From Paeniglutamicibacter quisquiliarum (GTDB taxonomy: Bacteria; Actinomycetota; Actinomycetes; Actinomycetales; Micrococcaceae): DNA of 64,000 nt. The position numbers and the translations under genes were made by a program. The notes under the pieces are model-generated. The model searched no databases. It was not told the DNA's origin and was given only the letters and a program-made list of their open reading frames with translations. The stretch is taken from positions 124,001 through 188,000 of the forward strand of contig NZ_JAHRED010000002.1 of assembly GCF_019084045.1 (NCBI RefSeq), written 5' to 3'. Shown piece after piece: positions 55,506 through 63,882 of the stretch; position 1 is the first letter of the stretch; every line of letters begins with the position of its first letter.

Positions 55506-55528
55506 AGGGTGTCCCGGGAGGGTATCCC
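55506..55528. promoter_or_regulatory. Direct-repeat operator upstream of the MmyB-type regulator
   Basis: AGGGTGTCCC (55506-55515) and AGGGTATCCC (55519-55528) are each near-palindromic and 13 bases apart. They end 19 bases before the -10 element, covering the -35 region. Confidence 0.5.
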
Positions 55529-55547
55529 TCTTCCTGGCACCCGCCCG

Positions 55548-55553
55548 TACGCT
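55548..55553 (+). promoter_or_regulatory. -10 element of the MmyB-type regulator (leaderless)
   Basis: TACGCT ends 7 bases before ATG 55561; no ribosome binding site. Confidence 0.5.
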
Positions 55554-55560
55554 TAAGGGC

Positions 55561-56454
55561 ATGGATAATCGGTCGGAAGTGCGCGAATTCCTGATGTCGC
55601 GGCGGGCGAAGGTCACCCCGGAGCGCGCGGGGTTGCCAACGATCGGCAACCGGAGGGTTGCCGGTTTGCGCCGCGGAGAAGTGGCAAGCCTGGCCGGGGT
55701 CAGCGTGGAGTACTACGCGAAGCTCGAACGAGGGGCGATCGCCGGGGCCTCGGCGTCGGTCCTCGACGCGGTGTCCCGGGCGTTGATGCTCACCGAGACC
55801 GAGCGCGCACACCTGTTTGACCTGGCCCGCGCCGCCGACGGCATTCCGACCTCGGGGCGCCAGCGCCGTCCGAGCTCCCCGGCCCGACCGCCGCGTGAAT
55901 CCCTGCAATGGGTCTTGGACTCGCTGAAGGACTCCGTGGCCTTTGTGCGAAACGAGGTCCAGGACCTGGTGGCCGTCAACGAACTGGGCCGGGCGTTCTA
56001 TTCTCCGGTGATCGGCGATGGCGGACGGGTGCCCAACCTGGCCCGGTTCCAGTTCCTGGATCCGGCGTCCCGGGACTTCTACCCCGATTGGGAGCTGTTT
56101 GCCCAGATGTGCGTGGCCATCATCCGGAACGAAGCGGGCAGGGATCCGCAGCACCGCGGCATCCAGGATCTGGTGGGCGAGCTGTCCACGCAGAGCGATA
56201 CCTTCCGTACGCTGTGGGCCGCACATGACGTGCGGACCCACGGCACGGGAACCAAGCGGTTCAACCACCCGGAGGTGGGAGAGCTGCAGCTGGCCTACGA
56301 GGAGTTGGCAATCACTGCGGATCCGGGCCTGGTTCTCCTGGTCTATACGGCGCGGCCGGACTCGGAGTCACACCAGAAACTCCAACTGCTCGGTTCATTG
56401 AACAAGACCCGACTGCTCAATCAACCCGCCCTTCGCGTAGAAAAAGGGAACTAG
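55561..56454 (+). CDS. Helix-turn-helix regulator with MmyB-like ligand-binding domain
   Basis: The 297-residue protein joins an XRE-type helix-turn-helix (about 8-75, GNRRVAGLRRGEVASLAGVS and VEYYAKLERG) to the MmyB/MLTR ligand-binding domain (about 105-285, with AVNELGRAFYSPVI and DPASRDFYPDWE). Members often repress a neighbouring reductase or transporter gene. The gene ends just upstream of the acetyltransferase; the operator at 55506-55528 suggests autoregulation. Confidence 0.93.
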   Translation: MDNRSEVREFLMSRRAKVTPERAGLPTIGNRRVAGLRRGEVASLAGVSVEYYAKLERGAIAGASASVLDAVSRALMLTETERAHLFDLARAADGIPTSGRQRRPSSPARPPRESLQWVLDSLKDSVAFVRNEVQDLVAVNELGRAFYSPVIGDGGRVPNLARFQFLDPASRDFYPDWELFAQMCVAIIRNEAGRDPQHRGIQDLVGELSTQSDTFRTLWAAHDVRTHGTGTKRFNHPEVGELQLAYEELAITADPGLVLLVYTARPDSESHQKLQLLGSLNKTRLLNQPALRVEKGN

Positions 56455-56571
56455 GAACCTTGGCACACAAAAACCTGCCCGAACCCCCAGAGGCGCCATG
56501 AACGCCCCCCGGGCAGCCACGGTCTGAGACGATGAGCGGAACTTTTGCAAACACCCGGACGAAGGGAAAAC

Positions 56572-57141
56572 ATGGAACTCACCGAATTGCTGGCGGAATT
56601 GGATGCGGGGCGCACCATCACGGGGGACTCGCCGTTGCACGGCCTGATGCACCGGGTCAGCCAGGAAGCATTGCGCCTCACGGGCGAGCTCAATGGCGGG
56701 TACCGGGAACCCGAACGGGTCCGGGAGCTGCTGGCGCTGCTGATCGGCAAGCCGGTTGACGATTCCGTGACGCTTTTCCCTCCGTTCAATGCCGACTTCG
56801 GCAAGAACATCACCCTCGGGAAACGGATCTTCATCAATGCCGGGTGCAAGTTCCAGGACCAGGGCGGGGTGTCCATCGGGGACGACACCCTCATCGGGCA
56901 CAACGTGGTCATTGCCACGCTGAACCACGACCTTGCGCCGAGCCGCCGGGCGGACATGCATCCGGCCCCCGTGGCGATCGGCCGCAATGTGTGGATCGGA
57001 TCCAACGCCACCATCCTGCCGGGGGTGAGGATCGGGGACGACGCCGTCGTGGCCGCCGCCTCCGTTGTCACGAAGGACGTTCCCGAAGGCGCCGTTGTCG
57101 TGGGTTCGCCGGCACGGGTGGTGCGGACCGTGGCCGGGTAG
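56572..57141 (+). CDS. Sugar O-acetyltransferase (maltose acetyltransferase-like, left-handed beta helix)
   Basis: The 189-residue protein has hexapeptide repeats forming a left-handed beta helix: GKNITLGKRIFINAGCKFQD, VSIGDDTLIGHNVVIATLNHD (catalytic His region), and IGRNVWIGSNATILPGVRIGD. It resembles maltose/galactoside O-acetyltransferases, which use acetyl-CoA. GAAGGG lies 6 bases before ATG 56572. Confidence 0.92.
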   Translation: MELTELLAELDAGRTITGDSPLHGLMHRVSQEALRLTGELNGGYREPERVRELLALLIGKPVDDSVTLFPPFNADFGKNITLGKRIFINAGCKFQDQGGVSIGDDTLIGHNVVIATLNHDLAPSRRADMHPAPVAIGRNVWIGSNATILPGVRIGDDAVVAAASVVTKDVPEGAVVVGSPARVVRTVAG

Positions 57142-57191
57142 GGACGCCCGGTGTCGGTGCGGCCGCCATGCCGACACCGGGGCCGCGCTGA

Positions 57192-57197
57192 TAACCT
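57192..57197 (+). promoter_or_regulatory. -10 element of the AraC-type gene (leaderless)
   Basis: TAACCT ends 7 bases before ATG 57205. Confidence 0.45.
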
Positions 57198-57204
57198 CGA
57201 TCCC

Positions 57205-57618
57205 ATGAAGCCGTACGAGCTCGAGGTGCTTACGGCACTGCGCCGGGCCAAGGACATGATCGACAGGGAGTACGCCAGGCCCCTTGACGTGCCCACCATG
57301 GCGGCCAAGGCCATGATGTCCCCGGCGCATTTCTCCCGGCAGTTCAAGGTTGCCTACGGGCAGAGTCCGTACGCCTACCTGATGACCCGGCGCATCGAGC
57401 GGTCCATGGCGTTGCTGCGCGCCGGGGTCAGCGTCACCGACGCCTGCATGGAAGTGGGGTGTACCTCCCTGGGCTCCTTCAGCACCAGTTTCACCCAGAT
57501 CACCGGGGAAAGCCCGAGTGCCTACCGGAACCGGGAGCATGCCGCGGTGCACGCCATGCCTGCCTGCATCGCCAAGTCCGTCACCCGGCCAAAAAGCACC
57601 AAGGCGCCGCGTTTCTAG
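57205..57618 (+). CDS. AraC-family regulator (short, HTH-only)
   Basis: The 137-residue protein is little more than the two AraC helix-turn-helix units: DVPTMAAKAMMSPAHFSRQF near 30 and VSVTDACMEVGCTSLGSFST near 85, ending with the SPSAYRNR motif. The C-terminal 30 residues are basic. With no sensor domain, it may sense by level or respond to another protein. The VOC protein follows after 116 bases. Confidence 0.9.
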   Translation: MKPYELEVLTALRRAKDMIDREYARPLDVPTMAAKAMMSPAHFSRQFKVAYGQSPYAYLMTRRIERSMALLRAGVSVTDACMEVGCTSLGSFSTSFTQITGESPSAYRNREHAAVHAMPACIAKSVTRPKSTKAPRF

Positions 57619-57734
57619 GTGCCCGGCGCTCGCCGAGGGGCAGATGCACCGCGCGGTGCCGAGCGAACCCCGGCGGAGGACATCGAGCAGGATCCAAGAA
57701 GCGCGCCCGGGCAGCGGGTGCCTATGGTGGAGCC

Positions 57735-58136
57735 ATGGACATTTCACTGCAGTACTCGCACATCACCGTCAACGACGTCGACGAGGCCATCGGGTTCTAC
57801 CGCGACGGGCTGGGCCTGAAGGTGGAGAACGACGTGGCCTCGGGGGAACACCGCTGGGTCACCCTGGGCACGGACACGCAGCCGGGGCTGGGCATCGTGC
57901 TCTCGGACCCGCATGCCGGACGCTCGGAGGCCGACGGCGATGCGGTGCAGGAGTTGCTCACCAAGGGCGTGCTGCCCATGACGGTCTTCAGCACCAACGA
58001 CCTCGACGGGCTCTTTGAGCAGGTCCGCGCCACCGGGGCCGAGATCCTCCAGGAGCCCATCGACCAGCCGTGGGGTCCCAGGGACTGCGCCTTCAGGGAT
58101 CCCTCGGGCAACATGATCCGCCTCAACCAGCGCTAG
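57735..58136 (+). CDS. Glyoxalase/bleomycin resistance (VOC) superfamily protein
   Basis: The 133-residue protein has two beta-alpha-beta-beta-beta modules: YSHITVNDVDEAIGFYRDGLGLK and later MTVFSTNDLDGLFEQVRATG, ending GPRDCAFRDPSGNMIRLNQ (metal ligand region). A small-molecule binding or metal-dependent role is expected. A TATGGT lies 6 bases before ATG 57735, so it may be leaderless. AraC-plus-VOC is a common pairing. Confidence 0.9.
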   Translation: MDISLQYSHITVNDVDEAIGFYRDGLGLKVENDVASGEHRWVTLGTDTQPGLGIVLSDPHAGRSEADGDAVQELLTKGVLPMTVFSTNDLDGLFEQVRATGAEILQEPIDQPWGPRDCAFRDPSGNMIRLNQR

Positions 58137-58216
58137 GAGCATCCCGGCATTCGAGACCAGGCAGGCCGGGCACCGCCGTGGTGGCGGTGTCCGGCCTGTG
58201 GTCGTGGTCTGTGCAC

Positions 58217-58420
58217 CTACCGGATCGGCGGGTACGGACCGATGGGCTCGGGCTCGATCGGCGGATAGGGCGGCTCCGGATCAGGCGGATGGGGATGGTC
58301 CGGATGAGGCGGGCGGGGAACGGGGCCCGGGTCCGGTGGCGGCTCGTTCGGCGGAACAGGCGGAACGTGGCCGGGCTCGGCTGGCCGGGCCGGGGGCTCG
58401 GGAGGCTGTGGGATGGTCAT
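58217..58420 (-). CDS. Proline-rich small protein
   Basis: The 67-residue frame is nearly half proline (PPNEPPPDPGPVPRPPHPDH and similar). GGAAGAAAG lies upstream of the ATG 58420 or GTG 58426. The reverse strand also reads open in this base pattern, so the coding assignment rests on the ribosome binding site and length only. No function can be given. Confidence 0.35.
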   Translation of the reverse strand: MTIPQPPEPPARPAEPGHVPPVPPNEPPPDPGPVPRPPHPDHPHPPDPEPPYPPIEPEPIGPYPPIR

Positions 58421-58513
58421 GGTCACTCACTTTCTTCCGATAGTGGATGCAAGGCCAGTGTAGGGCGCGCACCGGTGGTGTCGGAACCCCGGTACCCCGA
58501 GCGCCGTGGATCA

Positions 58514-59476
58514 TCACCGAGTCCGGGCAAATGCGCGTCTGCGGTCGTGCAGCACCAACAGGATGGCCAACCCCGTCAGCACGCCCGCCACGATGCCTGC
58601 CTCTGCGGCCAGCACGCGCGCCACCGGATATTCGGGAGCGGGCCTCGCGTCGACGCGGGTGGCGGACAAGCTGCTGAAGAGGCTTTGGGCAAAGAGGACC
58701 GAGGAGGAGATCCACGCCGTCGCCATGGGCGGCAGGAACCTGCGCGGCCCCCGGCGGGTGGCAAGCACCAGCACGCCCCATGCCCCGGCGAGCGCCCATG
58801 CGCCCGTGCTGAATGAGATCAGGTGCCACCACACATCGCGTTCTGCGAGCAGGATTGGGTCGATGCCCAGTGTTCCACCCACCGACCAGTACACCTTGGT
58901 GGCGCCGAGCAGTACGCAGCCCGCAGCGGCGAATCCGGCGAGGCCGATTTGCAGCTGGCTTGTGCTTCCCGGCAACCCCGGGTGGCCAAGCGGACCCCCG
59001 AGCGCTTCCGGCCACCGCGCCTTGGCGTATCCGGCCAGGCAGGCCGGCAGTCCGAGGCCCGTCCCGACCAGGGACACCATGACAAGCAATTGCTCCCAAG
59101 CCCAGACATCGGCGGCGCCGGCGGCTTGGTCCCGGGCCATGGCCGCCGGTCCGAGCACCGGTGCCAGCAAGGCGGCCGGAACCACCAAGCCGGTTCCCAC
59201 CCAGACGGGCAGTGCCACCAGTGGCGCGGGCAGCCGTTCGCCCCAGGGCCTGCAGAACGCCATGGCCAGGACGATGGCGGTCGTTGCGAGCAGCACTGTG
59301 GCGGCGTTGACCATCCGCCAGCCCACCTCACCCATGTGTTCGGCCGGAAGGAAGATGCCCAGGGTCCAGGCGATCTTGATCAGCAGGTAGGGCATCAGCA
59401 CGATGGCGACGCCGTAGCCGGTGATGCGCCGGAATGCCAGCAGCGGCGCGTGGGGGAACGCTGTATCGGTGTGCAT
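58514..59476 (-). CDS. Multi-spanning membrane protein divergent to a two-component system
   Basis: The 320-residue protein has about eight hydrophobic segments (near 20-40, 55-75, 85-110, 130-155, 185-205, 215-235, 245-262 and 285-310). No transporter motif is recognised. I chose ATG 59476 (MHTDTAFPHA). It is divergent from the histidine kinase gene with 109 bases between, so it is a likely target of that system. Confidence 0.82.
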   Translation of the reverse strand: MHTDTAFPHAPLLAFRRITGYGVAIVLMPYLLIKIAWTLGIFLPAEHMGEVGWRMVNAATVLLATTAIVLAMAFCRPWGERLPAPLVALPVWVGTGLVVPAALLAPVLGPAAMARDQAAGAADVWAWEQLLVMVSLVGTGLGLPACLAGYAKARWPEALGGPLGHPGLPGSTSQLQIGLAGFAAAGCVLLGATKVYWSVGGTLGIDPILLAERDVWWHLISFSTGAWALAGAWGVLVLATRRGPRRFLPPMATAWISSSVLFAQSLFSSLSATRVDARPAPEYPVARVLAAEAGIVAGVLTGLAILLVLHDRRRAFARTR

Positions 59477-59572
59477 GACCTTCAAGTTACCGAGTGCCCG
59501 GCCGTGACGGATCCCCCGGGGGAGCGATTCGGATCCCCCTTCCGAGGGAGGCGGAGGGCGCGGGCGTCGTGT

Positions 59573-59578
59573 CAGACT
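59573..59578 (+). promoter_or_regulatory. -10 element of the histidine kinase gene (leaderless)
   Basis: CAGACT ends 7 bases before ATG 59586. Confidence 0.45.
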
Positions 59579-59585
59579 GGGTGGC

Positions 59586-60794
59586 ATGAGGATCCTGTGG
59601 CGGCGGTGGTTGTTCCTGGTGGTCGGAGGGGCGTTGTTTACGCCGTACGCCATCCTCGCGGGCGTGGCGGTTCCCCTGGCTGCACCGGCACTGAAACCGG
59701 GAATCGACGGTGCGTTCGTCGCCGCGTTCATGGCGGTCATTCTCCTCGCCATTGCTGCAACCTCCCTTCTGCCGGTTGTCAGGACGCTTGAGGGTGCCCT
59801 GGTGCCGGTGTTGCTCGGCGGTGCGGCATCCTCCCTGGTGGTCACGCCGGCCCTCACCTGGGAAGAGCGGGGGCGGACGGCGGCCTGGTACCTGCTGCAC
59901 ACGATTTTCGGCGCGGTCATTTCGCTGGCCTCCGTTCTTGTCCCGACGACTGCCATGCTGCTGCTGTCGTCGTGGATCCGCGGTGACGCCGTGGTCCCGG
60001 CGGGTGATCGCGAGGTCTCGGTTCCCGATTCCTGGGCGCCGTTCCTGGCGCTCGGCATGGTGGTGTTGCTGCTGGCCGCCATCCGGGGTTCCGGCGCGGC
60101 GGCGGCGTGGCTGTCACCGCGGCTGCTCGGGCCGGGCCCGGCGGCACGAATCGCGGAGCTGGAACGGCGGAGCGCAGAGCTCACCGAACGCAACCGGCTG
60201 GCCCGCGAGCTGCACGATTCCATCGGGCACGCGCTGACGGTGACCACCCTCCAGGCCGGCGCCGCCCGCACGGTGCTGCACACCGACCCCGGCTTCGTCG
60301 AGCGGGCACTGCTGGCGATCGAGGAAACGGGCAGGTCGGCGGCCGCCGACCTCGATGGCTTCCTGGGGCTCCTGCGCGAGGACGACGACGCGCGTGCTGC
60401 GCAGCCGGGCCTGGGGGATGTCCAGGCGCTCGTTGCCTCGCACCGCAAGGCGGGTCTTCCCGTCACGCTGGGCATCGAGGGGGACCTCACCGCCGTTCCG
60501 CCGGTGATCGGGCGCGAGGTCTACCGGATCATCCAGGAGGGGCTGACCAATGTGCAGCGGCACGGTGGAGCGGTGCCGACCGAGGTCAGCCTGGCCGTTG
60601 ACGGCGATGAGCTGGTCGCCCAGGTGCGCAACCTGGCCGGCCGCGGGCCGGGCGCACCCCGGGGACGGAGTGGCGGCCATGGCCTGGACGGGATCCGCGA
60701 GCGCGTTCAGCTACTGGGCGGGCGGGTCGAGGCAGGGGCGACCGGGCACGGCTGGTTGTTGCTGGCTATCGTGCCGGCGGGGACCCCGCGATGA
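59586..60794 (+). CDS. NarL-type sensor histidine kinase
   Basis: The 402-residue protein has four N-terminal membrane segments (about 5-30, 40-60, 72-90, 98-125) and one more near 155-175. The HisKA_3 dimerisation box has the phospho-histidine in RLARELHDSIGHALTVT near 210. A short HATPase domain ends with GGHGLDGIRERVQLLGGRVE. It senses an unknown signal at the membrane and passes phosphate to the response regulator that overlaps it by four bases. Confidence 0.95.
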   Translation: MRILWRRWLFLVVGGALFTPYAILAGVAVPLAAPALKPGIDGAFVAAFMAVILLAIAATSLLPVVRTLEGALVPVLLGGAASSLVVTPALTWEERGRTAAWYLLHTIFGAVISLASVLVPTTAMLLLSSWIRGDAVVPAGDREVSVPDSWAPFLALGMVVLLLAAIRGSGAAAAWLSPRLLGPGPAARIAELERRSAELTERNRLARELHDSIGHALTVTTLQAGAARTVLHTDPGFVERALLAIEETGRSAAADLDGFLGLLREDDDARAAQPGLGDVQALVASHRKAGLPVTLGIEGDLTAVPPVIGREVYRIIQEGLTNVQRHGGAVPTEVSLAVDGDELVAQVRNLAGRGPGAPRGRSGGHGLDGIRERVQLLGGRVEAGATGHGWLLLAIVPAGTPR

Positions 60795-61435
60795 TCACGG
60801 TCCTGCTGGTCGACGACGAACCCCTGGTGCGCAGCGGACTGCGTGCGGTGCTCGCCGGCGCCGGGGACATCGAGGTGGTGGGCGAGGCCGCCGACGGGGC
60901 CGAGGTGCCGGGGTTGGTGGCGCGATTGCACCCGTCCATGGTGCTGATGGACGTGCGGATGCCCGGGATCGACGGGATCTCGGCGACCCGGCAGCTGATG
61001 GCGGCAGCGGAACCGCCCAGGGTGCTGGTGGTGACGACGTTTGAAAACGACGAATACGTCTACGCGGCGCTGCGCGCCGGTGCCAGCGGCTTCCTGCTCA
61101 AGCGAGCCCGGCCGGAGGAAATCGTGCAAGCGGTGCGCACCGTCGCCGCGGGGGATTCGTTGCTGTTTCCGGCCGCGATCCGGTCGCTGGCGCACTCATT
61201 CGGCGACGGCGAGGAGGCTGCGTCCATCAAGCGGCTGAGCGGGCGCGAGCGGGAGGTGCTGCGGCTGATGGCCCGGGGGATGTCAAACGCCGAGATCGCC
61301 GGTGAACTCTTCGTTGCCGTGGAGACCGTCAAGACCCACGTCGGCTCCGTCCTGGGCAAGCTCGGGGCCCGCGACCGCACCCAGGCCGTGATCCGCGCCT
61401 ACGAGTCCGGATTCGTCGCCTCGTCCCCGCATTGA
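60791..61435 (+). CDS. NarL/LuxR-family response regulator
   Basis: The 214-residue protein has an N-terminal receiver domain (TVLLVDDEPLVRSGLRAVLA, phospho-acceptor in VLMDVRMPG near residue 54, conserved Thr and Lys in VVTTFEND and LLKRARPEE). A LuxR helix-turn-helix follows (LSGREREVLRLMARGMSNAE and LFVAVETVKTHVGSVLGKLG). Translation is coupled to the kinase (ATGA). The divergent membrane protein is a likely target. Confidence 0.97.
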   Translation: MITVLLVDDEPLVRSGLRAVLAGAGDIEVVGEAADGAEVPGLVARLHPSMVLMDVRMPGIDGISATRQLMAAAEPPRVLVVTTFENDEYVYAALRAGASGFLLKRARPEEIVQAVRTVAAGDSLLFPAAIRSLAHSFGDGEEAASIKRLSGREREVLRLMARGMSNAEIAGELFVAVETVKTHVGSVLGKLGARDRTQAVIRAYESGFVASSPH

Positions 61436-61464
61436 GCGCCGGCACGTCTCCCCGGGGGGAATGC

Positions 61465-62475
61465 CTAGCCGACGGCCTCGCCGACCTCCAGTGGCCGGGC
61501 CGGTTTTCCCTTTCTCGGGGCTTGGATCGCTGTCCCGGCCCCGAGGTAGGTACGGTCCCGGTACCCGGTGGGGCTCACCCCGAATCTTCTCTTGAAAGCC
61601 GTGCTCAAGGCGAAGGGGCTGCCGTAGCCGACCTTGGCTGCGATCTGCGTGGTGGTCAGCCGGGGGTCGGCGAGCAGTTCGCTGGCCAGCAGCATCCGCC
61701 AGTTCGCCAAGTACGTCATGGGTGGTTCGCCGACGCCGGCGCGAAACCTGCCGGCAAGGGTCGCCCGCGACACGTTCAGGCGCTGCGCCAGGGAATCAAG
61801 GCTCCAGGCCTCGGCGGGGGACTCGTGAAAAAACGTCAGCGTCCGGGCGATGAGCGGATCCGTGCCACCGGCGAGCCAGCCGCGGGCGGTGTCGGGATGG
61901 AGCGCCACCCAGGCGCGGATCGAGTGGACGAGAAGCACATCGAGCAGCCGGTCGATGGTACTGCCTTGCCCGGGTGCGTCGCTGATGATTTCGCCCTCGA
62001 GGAATCCCATGAGCGACGGGTTGACTTCGCCGGCCGGGACCACCGCGATGCGGGGCAGTGCGGTCGTGACGGCCGCGCCGATCTCGGCGTCGGTTTCGTA
62101 GGTGCCGATCAGCATCGTGGTCTGCCCGGCGGCGGCGTTGCCCCAGGTGCGTATTCCGTGGGTCATGCTCGTTTGGAGATCGGTCCCCGACGGGGAGGTG
62201 CACCGCTGGCCGGGATGAATGACCACATCCGGGGCGCGGGATGGATCATCCGATACGGTGTAGGGCTCCGGGCCGCGGACGATTGCCACGTCCCCCTGCC
62301 GCAACCCGAATCGTTCATCCCCGGCTTCCAGCCAGGCGTTGCCGGACATCATGGCCATTAGCGTCAGGGGAGCCCGGTCCTGCACCTTGATGGACCAGTT
62401 CGGGTCCATGACCACGCGGAGGGCGAAGGCGCGGCGGGCACGGGGGCCGTCGAGCAGGTGGGTGAGTGGATCCAT
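61465..62475 (-). CDS. AraC-family regulator with cupin_6 sensor domain
   Basis: The 336-residue protein has an N-terminal cupin-like part (about 10-185: FALRVVMDPNWSIKVQDRAP and WLEAGDERFGLRQGDVAIV) and a C-terminal AraC HTH pair (SLDSLAQRLNVSRATLAGRF near 225, LTTTQIAAKVGYGSPFALST near 275, ending RFGVSPTGYRDR). Such cupin regulators often control a divergent NAD(P)-binding reductase, here the NmrA-like gene 80 bases away. Confidence 0.93.
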   Translation of the reverse strand: MDPLTHLLDGPRARRAFALRVVMDPNWSIKVQDRAPLTLMAMMSGNAWLEAGDERFGLRQGDVAIVRGPEPYTVSDDPSRAPDVVIHPGQRCTSPSGTDLQTSMTHGIRTWGNAAAGQTTMLIGTYETDAEIGAAVTTALPRIAVVPAGEVNPSLMGFLEGEIISDAPGQGSTIDRLLDVLLVHSIRAWVALHPDTARGWLAGGTDPLIARTLTFFHESPAEAWSLDSLAQRLNVSRATLAGRFRAGVGEPPMTYLANWRMLLASELLADPRLTTTQIAAKVGYGSPFALSTAFKRRFGVSPTGYRDRTYLGAGTAIQAPRKGKPARPLEVGEAVG

Positions 62476-62555
62476 ACGCCCACTCTAGACGATCGCGTAT
62501 GGATGTTCACCGTAGGACTATTCAAAGTGTAAACCGGGTGCGGTTGACTGGTGCC

Positions 62556-63398
62556 ATGACCCATACAAATGTGCTTGTTCTTGGCGGTACCGGTCGCACC
62601 GGCCGCCGCATCGTCCGCCGTCTTCGGGACCGCGGCATCCCGAACCGAGTCGCCTCGAGGCGCGGAAGCAGTCCGTTCCGCTGGGAGGACCGCTCGACCT
62701 GGGACGCAGCGCTGCGGGGGGCCTCGGCCGCCTACCTCTGCTATTCGCCGGACCTGGCCTTTCCCGGCGTGGCCGAGCTGATCGGGGAATTCGCCCAACG
62801 GGCACGAAGCCTGGAGGTGAATCGCCTGGTGTTGCTCTCGGGCCGCGGGGAGGAGGGCGCCCGCGCGAGCGAGAAGGCCGTACAGGAAACGGCGGCCGAG
62901 TGGACGATCATCCGCTCGTCGTGGTTCGCGCAGAACTTCAGCGAACACTTCCTCCTCGGTCCCGTCCTGCGCGGACGGCTGGTGCTCCCGGCGGGCGATG
63001 TCAGCGAACCCTTCATCGACCTCGAGGACCTGGCCGAGGTCGCGACCGACGCGCTCGCCGGCGACGGGCATTTCAACACCGTCCACGAGGTGACAGGTCC
63101 GCGCCTGTTGTCCATGCACGAGGTGGCGGCCGGGATCTCCGAAGCCGTGGGACGGGATGTCGAATACGTGCCCAGCACGGCCGCGGAGTTCGTGGCCGAC
63201 GTCGCCCGTGACGGCGTGCCGCACGATGAGGCCCTGCCGCTGGCCGAACTCTTCGAATCGATCCTCGACGGGCGCAATGCCTCCATCACGACGGACCTGG
63301 AATCCGCCCTGGGGCGACCGGCGACCGACTTCACCGACTATGCCCGGCGCGCTGCCGCGAGCGGCGCCTGGAATCCGCGCACCGAGTCCCGCCCGTGA
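62556..63398 (+). CDS. NmrA-like NAD(P)-binding reductase
   Basis: The 280-residue protein starts with a Rossmann loop VLVLGGTGRTGRRIVRRL and continues as an atypical SDR: RLVLLSGRGEEGARASEKAV, WTIIRSSWFAQNFSEHF and FIDLEDLAEVATDALAG. It resembles NmrA/AzoB-type quinone or azo reductases. I chose ATG 62556; upstream frame sequence overlaps the divergent regulator. It overlaps the DUF1772 gene at the end by four bases (GTGA). Confidence 0.93.
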   Translation: MTHTNVLVLGGTGRTGRRIVRRLRDRGIPNRVASRRGSSPFRWEDRSTWDAALRGASAAYLCYSPDLAFPGVAELIGEFAQRARSLEVNRLVLLSGRGEEGARASEKAVQETAAEWTIIRSSWFAQNFSEHFLLGPVLRGRLVLPAGDVSEPFIDLEDLAEVATDALAGDGHFNTVHEVTGPRLLSMHEVAAGISEAVGRDVEYVPSTAAEFVADVARDGVPHDEALPLAELFESILDGRNASITTDLESALGRPATDFTDYARRAAASGAWNPRTESRP

Positions 63399-63882
63399 GC
63401 GGCGCAATCCTGACCGCCGCCACCATCGCGTCCGCCGCCGGCGCAGGTGTCTCCGGCGGGGTGTATCTCGCTTTCTCGGCCATCGTCATGCCCGCGCTGC
63501 GCGGACTTCCCGCCGGCCAGCGAGTCGCCTCGATGCAGCTCGTCAACGCCAATGCGGTCCGGCTGCCCTTCATGACGGTCTTTTTCGGGGGCGCCGCGGC
63601 CTCGGTTGCCCTGGTCGTTGCCGAGCTCGGCTCCGAGACGGCCGCACCGGGGGCGGCACAGCGCCTCGTGGGTGCTGGCTTTCACTCGCCGCCTTCGGCA
63701 TCACCATCGTGCGCAACGTCCCGCTGAACAACGACCTGGCCCGGATCGCGCCCGGCACGGCGGACGCCGCGGCGCCATGGGCGGCGTTTGACCGGGGATG
63801 GAGCCGGGCCAACCATGTGCGGGCGGCCGCCTCGATCGGGGCGGCGCTCGTGCTCCTGGATGCGCTCGCCAGGCCGGCGTGA
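63395..63882 (+). pseudogene. DUF1772 (anthrone oxygenase-like) membrane protein, frameshifted
   Basis: From GTG 63395 the frame codes for the family start (ATIASAAGAGVSGGVYLAFS and RVASMQLVNANAVRLPFMTV). Around 63671-63676 it shifts: the downstream part WLSLAAFGITIVRNVPLNND, then RGWSRANHVRAAASIG, continues in another frame to TGA at 63880-63882. One missing base near 63675 would restore a protein of about 162 residues. It is either a real mutation or a sequencing error. DUF1772 proteins have four membrane segments and often pair with NmrA-like genes. Confidence 0.85.

Noticed and set aside
58514-60490. Extended minus-strand frame reaching into the histidine kinase gene
   Set aside because: Only the part from ATG 59476 reads as a membrane protein; the rest is antisense to the kinase.
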